DNA of 64,000 nt from an uncultured Coprococcus sp. (GTDB lineage Bacteria; Bacillota; Clostridia; Lachnospirales; Lachnospiraceae). The stretch is taken from NCBI GenBank assembly GCA_934277375.1, contig CAKQTZ010000013.1, positions 1 to 64,000 of the forward strand. The letters run 5' to 3'. Position 1 is the first letter of the stretch; each line of letters starts with the position of its first letter. A model generated the notes under the pieces. The model did not search any database. It was given only the letters and a program-made list of their open reading frames with translations, and was not told the DNA's origin. The position numbers were made by a program, and so were the translations under genes. Below are positions 18,300-28,364 of the stretch, piece after piece.

Positions 18300-19191
18300 A
18301 ATTAAATTCTCCTATTCCGTTCAGTAGCTGTATCAAACCGCTATAATCCCTGTCCGGATGTTTTCTCTCTGCCACCGGCACAAGGCATCTGGATACCGCC
18401 GCATATGCATCGCGCTCATCTCCGTTAAACACCTCGAGATGTTTTCTCACAGTTTCTGTGTCACAGCGTTCTACCGGGCCTGTAAGGCTGGTTGCCGTTC
18501 CATTCTCTGCAGCTGCTCTGGCATTTCCCAGAAACAATGGCAGTATCGCCCGCCCCGCTTCTTCATCAGTGAAACCGCACTCAACCAGCAGTTTCTGTGA
18601 CACAGACAAAAGTCCGGTGACCAGGTTGCTAGCGAACACTGCTGCTCCGTGATACTTCACCTTATTCCTGCCGTCTATGCGAACACAGCTGTTGCCGAGG
18701 AGTCTTATGACTGAGCATATCTTATCTGCATATGCTTCATCTCCCTCGACTGTAAAAAAAGAGTTATCCAGTTCTTTATAGGATTCGTACTTTGAACTTA
18801 TTGCATACATAGGATGAATCGAATAACCAAAGGCTCCCGCCTCTGTTATACCTGAGAAAATATCTGATGTCATCGCTCCACTGGCGTGACAAATGATCCT
18901 GCCACGTATGTCAAGATCTCTTATACTCTTCCACACCTCTCCTATCTGACCATCAGGAACGGTGAGAAAGATCACATCACTATACTCACACAATTGCTCC
19001 AGGCTTTCGTACACACGGGTATCGGTAAACTGTGCTGCAAGCTCTGCACTCTCTCTGCTGGCACTGTAGTAACCGCCAGCCTCAATGCGCACGCTCCCGT
19101 CCGTTTTCTCACTTAAAAGGTCTCTTCTCTCCTGAATATACCTGCCAAATGTGAATCCGACTTTTCCAGCTCCAATAAATCCAATCCTCAT
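18226..19191 (-). CDS. Rossmann-like/DUF2520 oxidoreductase, candidate ketopantoate reductase
   Basis: This 321-residue protein begins with a nucleotide-binding loop ([16 protein letters not shown]). The arrangement is a Rossmann N-domain (1-130) and a helical C-domain (about 140-285), as in the DUF2520 proteins related to 6-phosphogluconate/ketopantoate reductases. A classical panE is not in the cluster. As this gene is the first of the panB-panC-coaBC run, it may supply the ketopantoate reductase step (inference). The last roughly 24 residues are encoded by sequence that also contains the panB ribosome-binding site and start, and look non-conserved. Stop loss or genuine overlap are both possible. 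Confidence 0.8.
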   Translation of the reverse strand: MRIGFIGAGKVGFTFGRYIQERRDLLSEKTDGSVRIEAGGYYSASRESAELAAQFTDTRVYESLEQLCEYSDVIFLTVPDGQIGEVWKSIRDLDIRGRIICHASGAMTSDIFSGITEAGAFGYSIHPMYAISSKYESYKELDNSFFTVEGDEAYADKICSVIRLLGNSCVRIDGRNKVKYHGAAVFASNLVTGLLSVSQKLLVECGFTDEEAGRAILPLFLGNARAAAENGTATSLTGPVERCDTETVRKHLEVFNGDERDAYAAVSRCLVPVAERKHPDRDYSGLIQLLNGIGEFNYEKHDGNTQADERNGQEDLHDHSL

Positions 19192-19330
19192 ACAATAATC
19201 ACCTGCTCAAATATGTAGTCAGTATCTGTGTATCTCCCATCAAGGGAGTCGTCTTTCAGGTACAGCTTCTTTCGAATACCATCCACCCAACATACTAACA
19301 TTCCACTTTTTAATTGTAAAGTAAAGTAAC

Positions 19331-19370
19331 AAAAAAAACACAGTGCAGAACATTTCACGCACTGTGTTTT
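19331..19370 (-). terminator. Terminator of purE
   Basis: A 10-bp stem (19337-19346 with 19359-19368) is followed on the minus strand by a run of T residues (19331-19338). Confidence 0.85.
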
Positions 19371-19402
19371 TCACGATGTGCTGTTTATCAGCAACGTTAT
19401 TT

Positions 19403-19894
19403 TTAGTATTTGAACTTCTCAATTACCTCTTCGTTTGCCTTCATGGCAGCCTTCTCCATATCCTTGCGCTCCTCCTGAAGCTTGAGTCTGACTGACTCAT
19501 TGTTCACTCCTATGATCTGAAGTGCAAGATATGCTGCATTCTTGCTTCCGTTGATAGCTACTGTAGCAACAGGAATTCCCGATGGCATCTGAACTATGGA
19601 AAGAAGTGCATCCATTCCATCAAGAGTGGCACCTGAAAGTGGCACTCCTATGACCGGAAGAACCGTCTGTGAAGCAACCACACCAGGAAGCGCTGCTGCC
19701 ATACCTGCTGCAGCAATGATTACCTCAGTTCCATTGTTGTTGGCCTCCTCGATAAATTCAGAAAGACCTGCATGTGCCCTGTGGGCTGAGAGGCATCTCA
19801 CATCCACCTCCACACCATAATTCTTGAGAATTGACACTGCCGGCTCAACCTTTGGCAGATCACTTGTTGATCCCATAATGATAGCTACTCTCAT
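19403..19894 (-). CDS. purE: N5-carboxyaminoimidazole ribonucleotide mutase
   Basis: Class I PurE rearranges N5-CAIR to CAIR in purine synthesis. The 163 residues include IIMGSTSDLP near the N-terminus, SAHRA (catalytic His) and GVPLSGATLDGMDALLSIVQM, all typical. GAGGAAAAG precedes the ATG. It is separated from the purMND operon by about 10 kb and follows the giant sensor kinase by 76 bases, without an evident terminator between them. Confidence 0.96.
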   Translation of the reverse strand: MRVAIIMGSTSDLPKVEPAVSILKNYGVEVDVRCLSAHRAHAGLSEFIEEANNNGTEVIIAAAGMAAALPGVVASQTVLPVIGVPLSGATLDGMDALLSIVQMPSGIPVATVAINGSKNAAYLALQIIGVNNESVRLKLQEERKDMEKAAMKANEEVIEKFKY

Positions 19895-19970
19895 TTTTCT
19901 TTTCCTCTTTTCTTTTTATTTGTGAAACGACCTACGCGCCCTGGCGTCTGTCTGTTTATACATCGACATG

Positions 19971-22900
19971 TCAGATACTGTTGAGATACTGATCTATCAT
20001 ATCACTCGATGTCTGATAATCTCCAGAACCTACATACTCCTTCAGAGCGGTGAAAAACTCTGTATCTATATCGCCATATGAATATCTGTCAATATCTCTT
20101 ATAAGGCTCTCAACAGGTCCGCGATCTCCGGCACGCAGAAACGCCCTGAGCTCCTTGAGTTTGCTCTTGTTTATACTTGCTCTCTGCTCTTTCTCCTGCG
20201 GTCTGTCAACATGGTTTATCCTGGCCATATATTTGTCAATCTGCTTAAAGAAATCGTTCATCATCGCCATGAAGTCCCTGGTGTTGTCCCGGGCATATTG
20301 GAGATTGCCTATATTTATGGCTGATTCCAGATTGGCTGCTTTTCTCTCAATTCCATAAGCACCTATATTCGCACTGCTGCTCTTGATGTCATGTATGATA
20401 TTCTTATACTTTCTCACATCATCATCTATATAGCGTCTGAGCTGCTGTACCTCACTCTGATACTCATCTCTGTAGTTCCGGATAAACGTATTGAATGTTC
20501 TGAAATTACCACCCATAGCTCTGACGGAATCCTCAACGGCCACAAATCTTCTGAGACTCACTGCTTCCTCCATGTAATTGATATCATCCTCAGTCTGGGA
20601 CAGTTCATTATTCTTTTCTTTTATCTTATCCGCAGATATATATGTCCTGAGCATCGCCTCTGCCTGATCCAGTTCTATAGGCTTAACTATGACATCGTTG
20701 AATCCTGAGATAAGTATTTCTTCTCTGGACGTATCCACCGTGTTAGCAGAAAAGGCTATGATCGGCATCTTCTTGTATTCTTCACCATCGAGGTTACGAA
20801 TCTCCCTGACTGTATCTATACCATCCATAACCGGCATAACCGTATCTATGAACACCATATCATAGCTTTCAACCATAACCTTATCAAGTGCATCAAATCC
20901 GGACGAAGCCACATCGCTCTCAAGTCCATATGTGTCAAATATAGTTTTTTCCACCTGTAGCGATATCTCTGAGTCATCCACAATGAGAACTCTGACATCT
21001 GGAAGCCACAGATGGGAATTTGCGTTTCTTCTGGCCATCTCCTTACGTTTACGCTCATTGTAGTTAACATAACTATAATCAAATACAGATTGCTTTATAC
21101 TGAACCTCACGGTCGTACCTGCGCCATATATACTCTCTGCGCTTATACTTCCATCCAGCATCCTCACAAGCTCCTTAGCAATGGCAAGCCCCAGGCTGAC
21201 TCTGAACATTCCAATATCGGATTTCTCATATGAATCATCCAGTTCAAACAATGTATCAAGCCTGTCCTCCTTAACTCCAAGACCTGTATCAGATATCTTA
21301 AAATCAAGAAATATCTCATCGTGATCCCTGTCAAACACCTCGGATATATCCGTCTCAGGTTCCTCTATTCTCACTGAATACTCGCTGTCTGTGTACTCGT
21401 CGGAGCTTGTCTCCGCCATCTCCTCGTCGGCTCTCCGAGCCATTCTCCAGTCTACATCGATACTTATATATCCTTCTTTTGTGGTATTTGCAGACCATGC
21501 AAATATATTCTCCAATATCTCCTTCACAACATTCATATCACCAATAAGACCGTTAGGTATCTTATCCTCAACACTGACCTTCAGATCAATCAGGTCACGA
21601 TTGACCATAGCCTCAAACTTTTCCGAAAGTTCCTCTATGATATCCGAAGCGAAATACTGCTTGTACTCCGGCTCTATTATATCATCCTTGAGATTGGCCA
21701 GTTTTGATATACCATCCGACATATCCAGGATCTCTCTTCCCGCCGAATACATGGCAAGATACTGCGCGTATTCCTCACTGGCTGAATCCTGGCAGTTTCT
21801 CATCCCCAGTTCTGATATGGCGATAATGTTATTCAGCGGAGTCCTTATTTCGTGGTTCAGATAATTGACATAGTCATTCTTTGCCTGATTTGATTTCTCC
21901 GCCTCCTCACTTTTCTTGCTCAGTTCCTCCACCTGCTCGTTCTGTTTTCTGAGCAGCCTGATTATACTTCTCGCCACTGCCAGACCTATAACTATGATAA
22001 ATGCCACCATGAGCACAACTATCATCTTCGCCAGATTAGTCTCAAAAAAGCTGAGCTCCTTATCTATGACAAATGTGAGGGGGGTATCGCACTCCACTCC
22101 ATCCGCATTCTTCGCTGAGAGCACAAATTTGTAGGTACCTCCCTCAAGATTTGTGTATTCAACTTCCATCTTATCATTACCGGCAAGAGAACGTTCTTCA
22201 CTCTCAAAGCCCTCAAGATGATAATCAACAGTTATATCTGCGCGGTTTACATAACTCAACACAGAAAACCTTATCGTTATTCTGTTAGTATTCTTAGGAA
22301 CATTTATATGGCCATCGAGATCCGCAAACTGATATTCCTTGCCATCCACTTCCACGGATGCTATGCGGACCTTTGGTGCAACCTCGTTCACATATTCATT
22401 GTTGAGGTTGATCATACACAGACCCTCATCACAGCAGACGTACACGATCCCTGTTTTTGATACATAGTTGGTCGACTTCTCAGTGATATTTGATATGATT
22501 CCATCATTCTTTGAAAAGCTTATATAATCCGGTGACGCACTGCTCAGTATGTCCTTCTCGTAATACCTGTACAGACCTCTGGATCCAAACAGCCACAGAT
22601 ATCCATCGTCATCGAGAAGAACATCATATATACTGTTCGTATTGTCAACAGTAGTTATCTGTCTGACTGTGCCCTCCTGATAGTACAGACCGTTGTCTGT
22701 TCCTATCCACAATCCGTTGCTGCCCTGGACTATACTCGATACCACACTCATCTTCTGATTGTCATCCAGATCCATATCGCGGACATCATAATCCTGATCG
22801 ACTATATATATTCCTGCACCGTTGGATCCGGCATATATATTGCCATCCTGTGACACATTCAGACTTATGATATCCGGATTCTCCAAACCATCTGTTCTGG

Positions 22901-24281
22901 ACAGACTCTTTATTACATCGTCAGGTCCCACTATAGACATACCGTTCTCTGTACCTACTGCCACATAGCCCGGCTTCACCTCTGTTATACAGTTGACCGC
23001 ATTGCTCACAAGTTTTGAGTCACCTCTGTTAAAACTCTTGTACTGCCAGTTTCTGCTCACCCTAATAACACCATATATCTTATAAGTAGCGATCCACAGA
23101 TGATCGTCTGAATCAACGTAGAGATCTCGTATACTTATACCATACAGCTTGGATATTAAATCATTGGAACTTCCTGATATGAGCTTGCCTTTGGAATCCA
23201 CCACATACAGGCCTTCATCAGTTCCTATGAACAGATTGCCATTGTAACTTGTCACACAGTTTACGATGGAATTATCTATTCCGTATTTCATGGTTACATT
23301 CTGGAATTTGCTCTGTTCCAGGAGCAGCAGACCCTTTCTGTAGGATGTGAACCAGTAATTGCCCTCAAAGTCTTTTATCATATCGCTCATTGACTCATTG
23401 AACTGCATACTCTCCAGTGTGACTATTTTCCCCTTGGACACGACACGTCCAACTCCATCATCTGCCAGGATCCATATGCTGCTTCCATCGGAATACATCT
23501 TGTTGATTCCATGCAGGCTGCCTGTATTTATGATGGAAGTCTCACCTTTGGCTGTTATCTTAAGTATGCTGTAACCAGCAGATCCATAGTATCTGTTTCC
23601 GTGGCTATCTATATAGAGAGAATTGATATCGTCTATTCCATACTGCGCCTTCGATGTGACTGCTATCTGTCCATCCGGATATATCGTTATCAATATATCA
23701 TTGTTGGCTATGGCATAGACATAGCCATCGTAGCCTGATATATTACCGATGCTCAGTCCTGATACGGAATCATCTGTCACTGCCTCTGCGCCCTCGTCTG
23801 ACAACTTAAATATTCCAGATGATGACGCTATCCACAAAATACCGTTGTCGTCCTCATACAGAGCATTTATCGTTGATACTCCCAGATTGTACATATCTGA
23901 TATCCTGTCAAATGCTCCGTCGTTGTACACATACAAGCCGTAGTTATCCGTTCCGACATAAAGCGTTCCGTCACTTGTAAGATATATGCAGTTTATAGAG
24001 TACTTGGTGCCATCCTCATTTCTGTCCAGCGAGAACAACACGAAATCGCTACCATCGTACCTGTACAGTCCATTATCTGTGCCTATCCATATGTACCCAC
24101 TCACTGACTGGCTCACACAGTTGGCTTCTCCGCTGTCAAATCCATCCGTATCCGAGAATGTCCTCTGTGTATAATTGGATGTAAAATTCTCATCCGCACG
24201 CACGCTGAGCCGTGGCCATAATACCATCGCCACGGCTATTATAATAAATATTAGTATCTGCTTCTTTTGACTATCTCTCAT
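19971..24281 (-). CDS. Giant hybrid histidine kinase: beta-propeller sensor, HisKA, HATPase, receiver, Hpt
   Basis: This 1436-residue membrane sensor has an N-terminal signal/anchor (8-26), then about 650 residues of two-component-regulator propeller repeats (IWIGTDNGLYRYD-type units). A Y_Y_Y-like domain (about 685-755), a transmembrane helix (about 760-785) and a short coiled coil follow. Next come HisKA (NHEIRTPLNN with the phospho-His), HATPase (DTGLGV, GLAIAKELV), a receiver (VDDSE..., phospho-Asp in FIDTVMP) and a C-terminal Hpt domain (HDIKSSSANIGAYG). Unlike Bacteroides hybrid regulators it lacks a DNA-binding output, so phosphate must pass from Hpt to a separate regulator not seen nearby. 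I chose the ATG at 24281 because GGAGG lies 5 bases upstream. It lies 28 bases after the M18 aminopeptidase. Confidence 0.92.
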   Translation of the reverse strand: MRDSQKKQILIFIIIAVAMVLWPRLSVRADENFTSNYTQRTFSDTDGFDSGEANCVSQSVSGYIWIGTDNGLYRYDGSDFVLFSLDRNEDGTKYSINCIYLTSDGTLYVGTDNYGLYVYNDGAFDRISDMYNLGVSTINALYEDDNGILWIASSSGIFKLSDEGAEAVTDDSVSGLSIGNISGYDGYVYAIANNDILITIYPDGQIAVTSKAQYGIDDINSLYIDSHGNRYYGSAGYSILKITAKGETSIINTGSLHGINKMYSDGSSIWILADDGVGRVVSKGKIVTLESMQFNESMSDMIKDFEGNYWFTSYRKGLLLLEQSKFQNVTMKYGIDNSIVNCVTSYNGNLFIGTDEGLYVVDSKGKLISGSSNDLISKLYGISIRDLYVDSDDHLWIATYKIYGVIRVSRNWQYKSFNRGDSKLVSNAVNCITEVKPGYVAVGTENGMSIVGPDDVIKSLSRTDGLENPDIISLNVSQDGNIYAGSNGAGIYIVDQDYDVRDMDLDDNQKMSVVSSIVQGSNGLWIGTDNGLYYQEGTVRQITTVDNTNSIYDVLLDDDGYLWLFGSRGLYRYYEKDILSSASPDYISFSKNDGIISNITEKSTNYVSKTGIVYVCCDEGLCMINLNNEYVNEVAPKVRIASVEVDGKEYQFADLDGHINVPKNTNRITIRFSVLSYVNRADITVDYHLEGFESEERSLAGNDKMEVEYTNLEGGTYKFVLSAKNADGVECDTPLTFVIDKELSFFETNLAKMIVVLMVAFIIVIGLAVARSIIRLLRKQNEQVEELSKKSEEAEKSNQAKNDYVNYLNHEIRTPLNNIIAISELGMRNCQDSASEEYAQYLAMYSAGREILDMSDGISKLANLKDDIIEPEYKQYFASDIIEELSEKFEAMVNRDLIDLKVSVEDKIPNGLIGDMNVVKEILENIFAWSANTTKEGYISIDVDWRMARRADEEMAETSSDEYTDSEYSVRIEEPETDISEVFDRDHDEIFLDFKISDTGLGVKEDRLDTLFELDDSYEKSDIGMFRVSLGLAIAKELVRMLDGSISAESIYGAGTTVRFSIKQSVFDYSYVNYNERKRKEMARRNANSHLWLPDVRVLIVDDSEISLQVEKTIFDTYGLESDVASSGFDALDKVMVESYDMVFIDTVMPVMDGIDTVREIRNLDGEEYKKMPIIAFSANTVDTSREEILISGFNDVIVKPIELDQAEAMLRTYISADKIKEKNNELSQTEDDINYMEEAVSLRRFVAVEDSVRAMGGNFRTFNTFIRNYRDEYQSEVQQLRRYIDDDVRKYKNIIHDIKSSSANIGAYGIERKAANLESAINIGNLQYARDNTRDFMAMMNDFFKQIDKYMARINHVDRPQEKEQRASINKSKLKELRAFLRAGDRGPVESLIRDIDRYSYGDIDTEFFTALKEYVGSGDYQTSSDMIDQYLNSI

Positions 24282-24309
24282 CGTTTCCTCCGAAGACATG
24301 CCGCATGAC

Positions 24310-25689
24310 CTAAGCTTCCGTCAGGAACGCCACATATCCCTTCTTGGTCTCATATATATCCGCCTTTGATGTAACCTCCCATGGGGCATGCATGTTCAGA
24401 ACTGCAACACCACAGTCAATTACCTCCATTCCATACAGCGAAAGTATATACGCTATAGTTCCGCCTCCTCCTACATCTACCTTGCCCAGCTCCGCTGTCT
24501 GGTATGCGATCTCAGCATCATCCACGATCTTTCTTATGGCTGCCATATACTCTGCATTGGCATCATTCGATCCCGATTTTCCTCTTGAACCGGTAAACTT
24601 GTTGAATACCATTCCCTCTCCGAATATAGCCGCATTCTTTTTGTCAAATGCAGACTCAAATGTAGGATCAAAGCCTGCAGACACATCAGATGAAAGCATT
24701 CTTGAGGCTGCAAGACATCTTCTGAGTGAAATCTCTGAAAATCCTCCCATAGCGTTCATGATCTCTGCAACAGTATTCTCAAAGAAATGTGACTGCATTC
24801 CTGTTGCTCCCACACTTCCTATCTCTTCTTTGTCCGTGAGCAGACAGCATGTTGTCTTCTCCGGTGACTCTGCCTCAAGCATGGCAATAAGTGATGTATA
24901 AGCACACACCCTGTCGTCCTGGCCGTAAGCCATGATCATACTCTCATCTATTCCACAGTTTCTCGCCTTTCCTGCAGGTACTATCTCAAGCTCCGCTGAC
25001 AGGAAATCCTCCTCTTTCATATCGTACTTCTTCTCGAGAAGTTCCAGAACCGCTGCCTTAACGGCCTCTTTCTCCTTGCCCTCAAGAGGTCTGCTCGCGA
25101 ACAGGATATCGAGCTGCTCCCCCTCTATAACCGAATCAGCTCTCTTCTTGAGCTGTTCCTGTGACAGATGAATGAGGAGATCTGTCACACAGAATACAGG
25201 ATCATTTTTATCTTCACCAATGTTTACTGTGACCACATCACCGTTGGTCTTAGCTATGACACCGTGTATGGCAAGCGGCAGTGTAACCCACTGATATTTC
25301 TTGATACCACCATAGTAATGTGTATCAAGATATGCAAATCCGCCTTTCTCATACAATGGATTCTGTTTTACATCCATACGTGGGGAATCTATATGCGCAC
25401 CGAGTATGTTCATACCCTTCTCAAGCTTTTTCTTTCCTATATTGAACATGGCCACTGTCTTGTTCATCCAGACAGCATATACCTTATCACCTGTCTCAAG
25501 CTTCTCTTTGTTTTTGATGATCTTCTTCAGATCTTTATAACCGCTCTCCTCTGCCTGTCTCACTATCTCTTTTACGCATTCCCTCTCAGTCTTGCCATTG
25601 TCGAGGAATTCCCTGTAGCCTTTGCACAGGCTTTCAAGCTCCTTTATTTCTTCCTTTTTGTATTTGCTCCACGCATTCTTCTGTGTCAT
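24310..25689 (-). CDS. M18-family aminopeptidase
   Basis: This 459-residue cytosolic metallopeptidase of the aspartyl-aminopeptidase (M18) type has the di-metal signatures GAHIDSPRMD (His/Asp), GQDDRVCAYTSL (bridging Asp), LLTDKEEIGSVG (catalytic Glu pair) and a C-terminal NMHAPWEV with the last His ligand. The length is normal. GGAGG precedes the ATG at 25689. The gene starts about 40 bases beyond the tandem structured repeat and is followed closely by the hybrid kinase, so the two may share a transcript. Confidence 0.93.
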   Translation of the reverse strand: MTQKNAWSKYKKEEIKELESLCKGYREFLDNGKTERECVKEIVRQAEESGYKDLKKIIKNKEKLETGDKVYAVWMNKTVAMFNIGKKKLEKGMNILGAHIDSPRMDVKQNPLYEKGGFAYLDTHYYGGIKKYQWVTLPLAIHGVIAKTNGDVVTVNIGEDKNDPVFCVTDLLIHLSQEQLKKRADSVIEGEQLDILFASRPLEGKEKEAVKAAVLELLEKKYDMKEEDFLSAELEIVPAGKARNCGIDESMIMAYGQDDRVCAYTSLIAMLEAESPEKTTCCLLTDKEEIGSVGATGMQSHFFENTVAEIMNAMGGFSEISLRRCLAASRMLSSDVSAGFDPTFESAFDKKNAAIFGEGMVFNKFTGSRGKSGSNDANAEYMAAIRKIVDDAEIAYQTAELGKVDVGGGGTIAYILSLYGMEVIDCGVAVLNMHAPWEVTSKADIYETKKGYVAFLTEA

Positions 25690-25731
25690 AATCTCTTACC
25701 TCCTACATTGTCTTTGTATCGCAGAATATCC

Positions 25732-25895
25732 TGGTATCGCCACCTCTCTGTCGCTCGGCGGCAGATCGTCCGCGCCATTTTAGATGCGCCTCCGGCGCAT
25801 GGGCACAGACTATTATGGTATCGCCACCTCCCTATCGCTCGGCGGCAGATCGTCTGCGCCATTTCAGATGCACCTCCGGTGCATGGGCGCAGACT
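25732..25895 (-). repeat. Two tandem 84-bp structured repeats with compensatory changes
   Basis: Two copies of an 84-base unit (25732-25815 and 25816-25895) fill the space between the ABC permease stop and the M18 gene. On the minus strand each folds into an outer 9-bp stem (GTCTGCGCC with GGCGCAGAC in one copy). This encloses an inner 7-bp hairpin with a GGA loop, followed by a second stem (GCCGCC with GGTGGC). The inner stem is ATGCGCC/GGCGCAT in one copy and ATGCACC/GGTGCAT in the other, a paired change. The unit is GC-richer than its surroundings. It is probably a dispersed palindromic element or an RNA structure. Confidence 0.7.
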
Positions 25896-27565
25896 CAATC
25901 ACTGTATACATCAGTGTCTATATTTCTTGCGCTCATTATCATTGTATCTCTGCGAAGGATAATGAACATAGCTCCCATGATCATCATATAAATTATATAT
26001 ACTATATAGGATGGGATATTTGTAAACTTAAAAACAACAAATCCCACCGCACACAAAACAATTGCCATAACAATTGCTATTGCCATATTGAAGAAGGCAT
26101 TCAGATTGCCTCTGAGCGCCCCATACTCATCCTCCCAATCCAGCTTCGGATGGGTTGAATCCAGGAGTATTCCTGTGTACGTGCATATTCCAACACATAA
26201 AAATCCCAGCACCACATAGTAGACACTGTCTATGAAACTGCAATCCATATATATACACATTATAACCGTGGTGACTGCCACAGTTATTCCGCTGAATATC
26301 ATGCTAACCCATACCTTTGCCCTTATCTGAAGTTCGTACGTCATCGGTATGTGCTTGACAAATGATATGTGTCCGCCCTCTCTCGTAAACGCTGTGGACG
26401 CTATACTGTTCATGGCCGTGGCAAAAAAAGCTATAGCTATGACAGCTATCAGCAATATGACATCAGCCAGGAAGTATCCAGTCTGGAATGTCTCCCTGAA
26501 AGCCTTTATGGACTGCGCCGTGACCGGTATGTTGAACAGTGCGATCACAAGTATCGGCCATATTACATTTACCACCACGCAATACTTTCTGTATGCCGGT
26601 GTTCTGACTAAAGTCTTTATCTCCTTGTCCACATATGCCCTGAACGGAGTCTTTATCGCAAAGCTCTCCATCCTCACCACATCTTTTTTTCTCCGTCCTG
26701 ATCTTCCTGACGATGACACCAGATACACGCCTCTCAGATACAGAACATTTCCAAGTCCCAGCAGCAGTGCGATACACACAGCATTTATCAGTATGAACAG
26801 CAGCATATACAGTGCATTGTTGGTCTGAACAGCCTTCAAAAATACCGGCACCGTAAAAAATACCCTGTTCATTACATTTATAAATATATTGTCACCATTT
26901 TTCAGGCTGTCTATGTAATTATTTATATTTATAGAATCCATCTGTGCAAAAGACCATATGAAAAGTCCTGCAAAGACAAGTGTGGCAAGCCCCACCATAA
27001 AATCTACATTTTTAAAAAGCCTTGTCCTGCTGAAAAATGCCATCACTATTAATGCAAATATCCCGCAGTACACAAGCGGAAGTACAGGCAGAAGGAACAC
27101 TCCTATAATGGAGGTCATCACCGATACAGGTCTTATATTCGCTGCCACAAAATATCCTATAAATCCGCAGAACAGTACCATAAATTCCATGACACTCTCT
27201 GCAAAATAAGCATGTGTAAACTTTGCAGCCACGAGCTCAGCAGGTTTTACCGGAAGAGGCAGCAGGTGATCCAGATCAGATGAAAAATACAACAGATTAA
27301 ATATAACCATTATGCTGAATATAACTCCGAACACCGACATGAGCTGTATAACCAGATCAAGTCCCTCGACACTGCCCCCGGCCTCCATGAGTGCCGCTGT
27401 CATTATGTAAACTATAAAACCAACGACAATGCAACAGGGAATCATGATACAGCTCATCGCGACAACTCCCATCACTTTATACCTCTTTGCCTTCTCACCA
27501 TGCTCAGGCATCTCCATGTCGTTGTTCCTGCTTATCATACTGAGTAATATTCTATAATTCTTCAT
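25895..27565 (-). CDS. ABC exporter permease subunit
   Basis: This 556-residue integral membrane protein has about 12 hydrophobic segments in two halves separated by a charged central region (about 300-330, RSGRRKKDVV). The layout fits the large permeases of Firmicutes ABC exporters. The ATG at 27565 overlaps the ATPase gene by 14 bases and has GGAGATGAC upstream. The stop codon falls exactly at the edge of the tandem structured repeat, so the last codons may derive from the repeat insertion. The substrate is unknown. Confidence 0.85.
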   Translation of the reverse strand: MKNYRILLSMISRNNDMEMPEHGEKAKRYKVMGVVAMSCIMIPCCIVVGFIVYIMTAALMEAGGSVEGLDLVIQLMSVFGVIFSIMVIFNLLYFSSDLDHLLPLPVKPAELVAAKFTHAYFAESVMEFMVLFCGFIGYFVAANIRPVSVMTSIIGVFLLPVLPLVYCGIFALIVMAFFSRTRLFKNVDFMVGLATLVFAGLFIWSFAQMDSININNYIDSLKNGDNIFINVMNRVFFTVPVFLKAVQTNNALYMLLFILINAVCIALLLGLGNVLYLRGVYLVSSSGRSGRRKKDVVRMESFAIKTPFRAYVDKEIKTLVRTPAYRKYCVVVNVIWPILVIALFNIPVTAQSIKAFRETFQTGYFLADVILLIAVIAIAFFATAMNSIASTAFTREGGHISFVKHIPMTYELQIRAKVWVSMIFSGITVAVTTVIMCIYMDCSFIDSVYYVVLGFLCVGICTYTGILLDSTHPKLDWEDEYGALRGNLNAFFNMAIAIVMAIVLCAVGFVVFKFTNIPSYIVYIIYMMIMGAMFIILRRDTMIMSARNIDTDVYSD

Positions 27566-28277
27566 GAGTCATCTCCACAAAAATCTCTTCGAGAGATCTG
27601 TTCTTATGCTGTGTCTCCAGTGCTTCCAGGGTTCCCTGATATATATCCTTACCTTTTTTTATCATTATTATCTTATCACACAGCTTCTCCGCCACCTCAA
27701 GGACATGAGTGGAGAAAAATACACAGTTTCCGGCATCGGCATGCTCTCTCATCATCTTCTTGAGCTCATATGCTGCATTTGGATCCAGACCGGTCATAGG
27801 CTCATCGAGTATCCACACCGGCGGATTGTGGACCAGAGCAGCAATAACCATCATCTTCTGCCTCATTCCATGGGAATAGCTGACCATCTGCCTGTTCAAG
27901 CTGTCCTCCATGCCAAAACGCTCTGCCATCTGTTCTATTCTGAGTTTTCTGTCTGACGTTGACACACCATATATATCAGCAATAAAATTGACATACTCCA
28001 GTCCCGTAAGTCTAAGGAATATATCCGGATTGTCCGCTATATAGCCCATAGACTGCTTCGCCTCCATCGGTTTTTCCGTCATATCATAGCCATTTATCAC
28101 TACTCTGCCCTCTGTGGGCATAAGTATACCGGTCAGCATCTTTATTGTCGTAGTCTTACCAGCGCCATTCTGTCCGACAAAACCTACGATCTCGCCTTTA
28201 TTAATATGGAAACTGAGATTATCAACCGAAACAAAATCTCCTCCATATACCTTCTTCAGTCCTTCAGCCTTTATCAT
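27552..28277 (-). CDS. ABC exporter ATP-binding subunit
   Basis: This 241-residue ATPase energises the downstream permease. Walker A is GQNGAGKTT (about 36-44), the signature is YSHGMRQK, Walker B is VWILDEPMTGLDP, and the switch His lies in FFSTHVLE. It resembles the CcmA/multidrug-type group. An AAAGG sequence sits rather far upstream of the ATG. The substrate cannot be deduced. Confidence 0.93.
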   Translation of the reverse strand: MIKAEGLKKVYGGDFVSVDNLSFHINKGEIVGFVGQNGAGKTTTIKMLTGILMPTEGRVVINGYDMTEKPMEAKQSMGYIADNPDIFLRLTGLEYVNFIADIYGVSTSDRKLRIEQMAERFGMEDSLNRQMVSYSHGMRQKMMVIAALVHNPPVWILDEPMTGLDPNAAYELKKMMREHADAGNCVFFSTHVLEVAEKLCDKIIMIKKGKDIYQGTLEALETQHKNRSLEEIFVEMTHEEL

Positions 28278-28364
28278 GGATAATAGGTTTTCCTTTCATA
28301 ACACAAATTGTCCTGTTTTTAATATTCGCATATACGGTATCATTATATCAACTCATTGTGTAGT

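Noticed and set aside
25686..25898. 70-residue open frame across the 84-bp repeats
   Set aside because: The period is a multiple of three, so an open frame persists by chance. It is Arg/Cys/Trp-rich, lacks a ribosome-binding site and covers structured RNA-like repeats.
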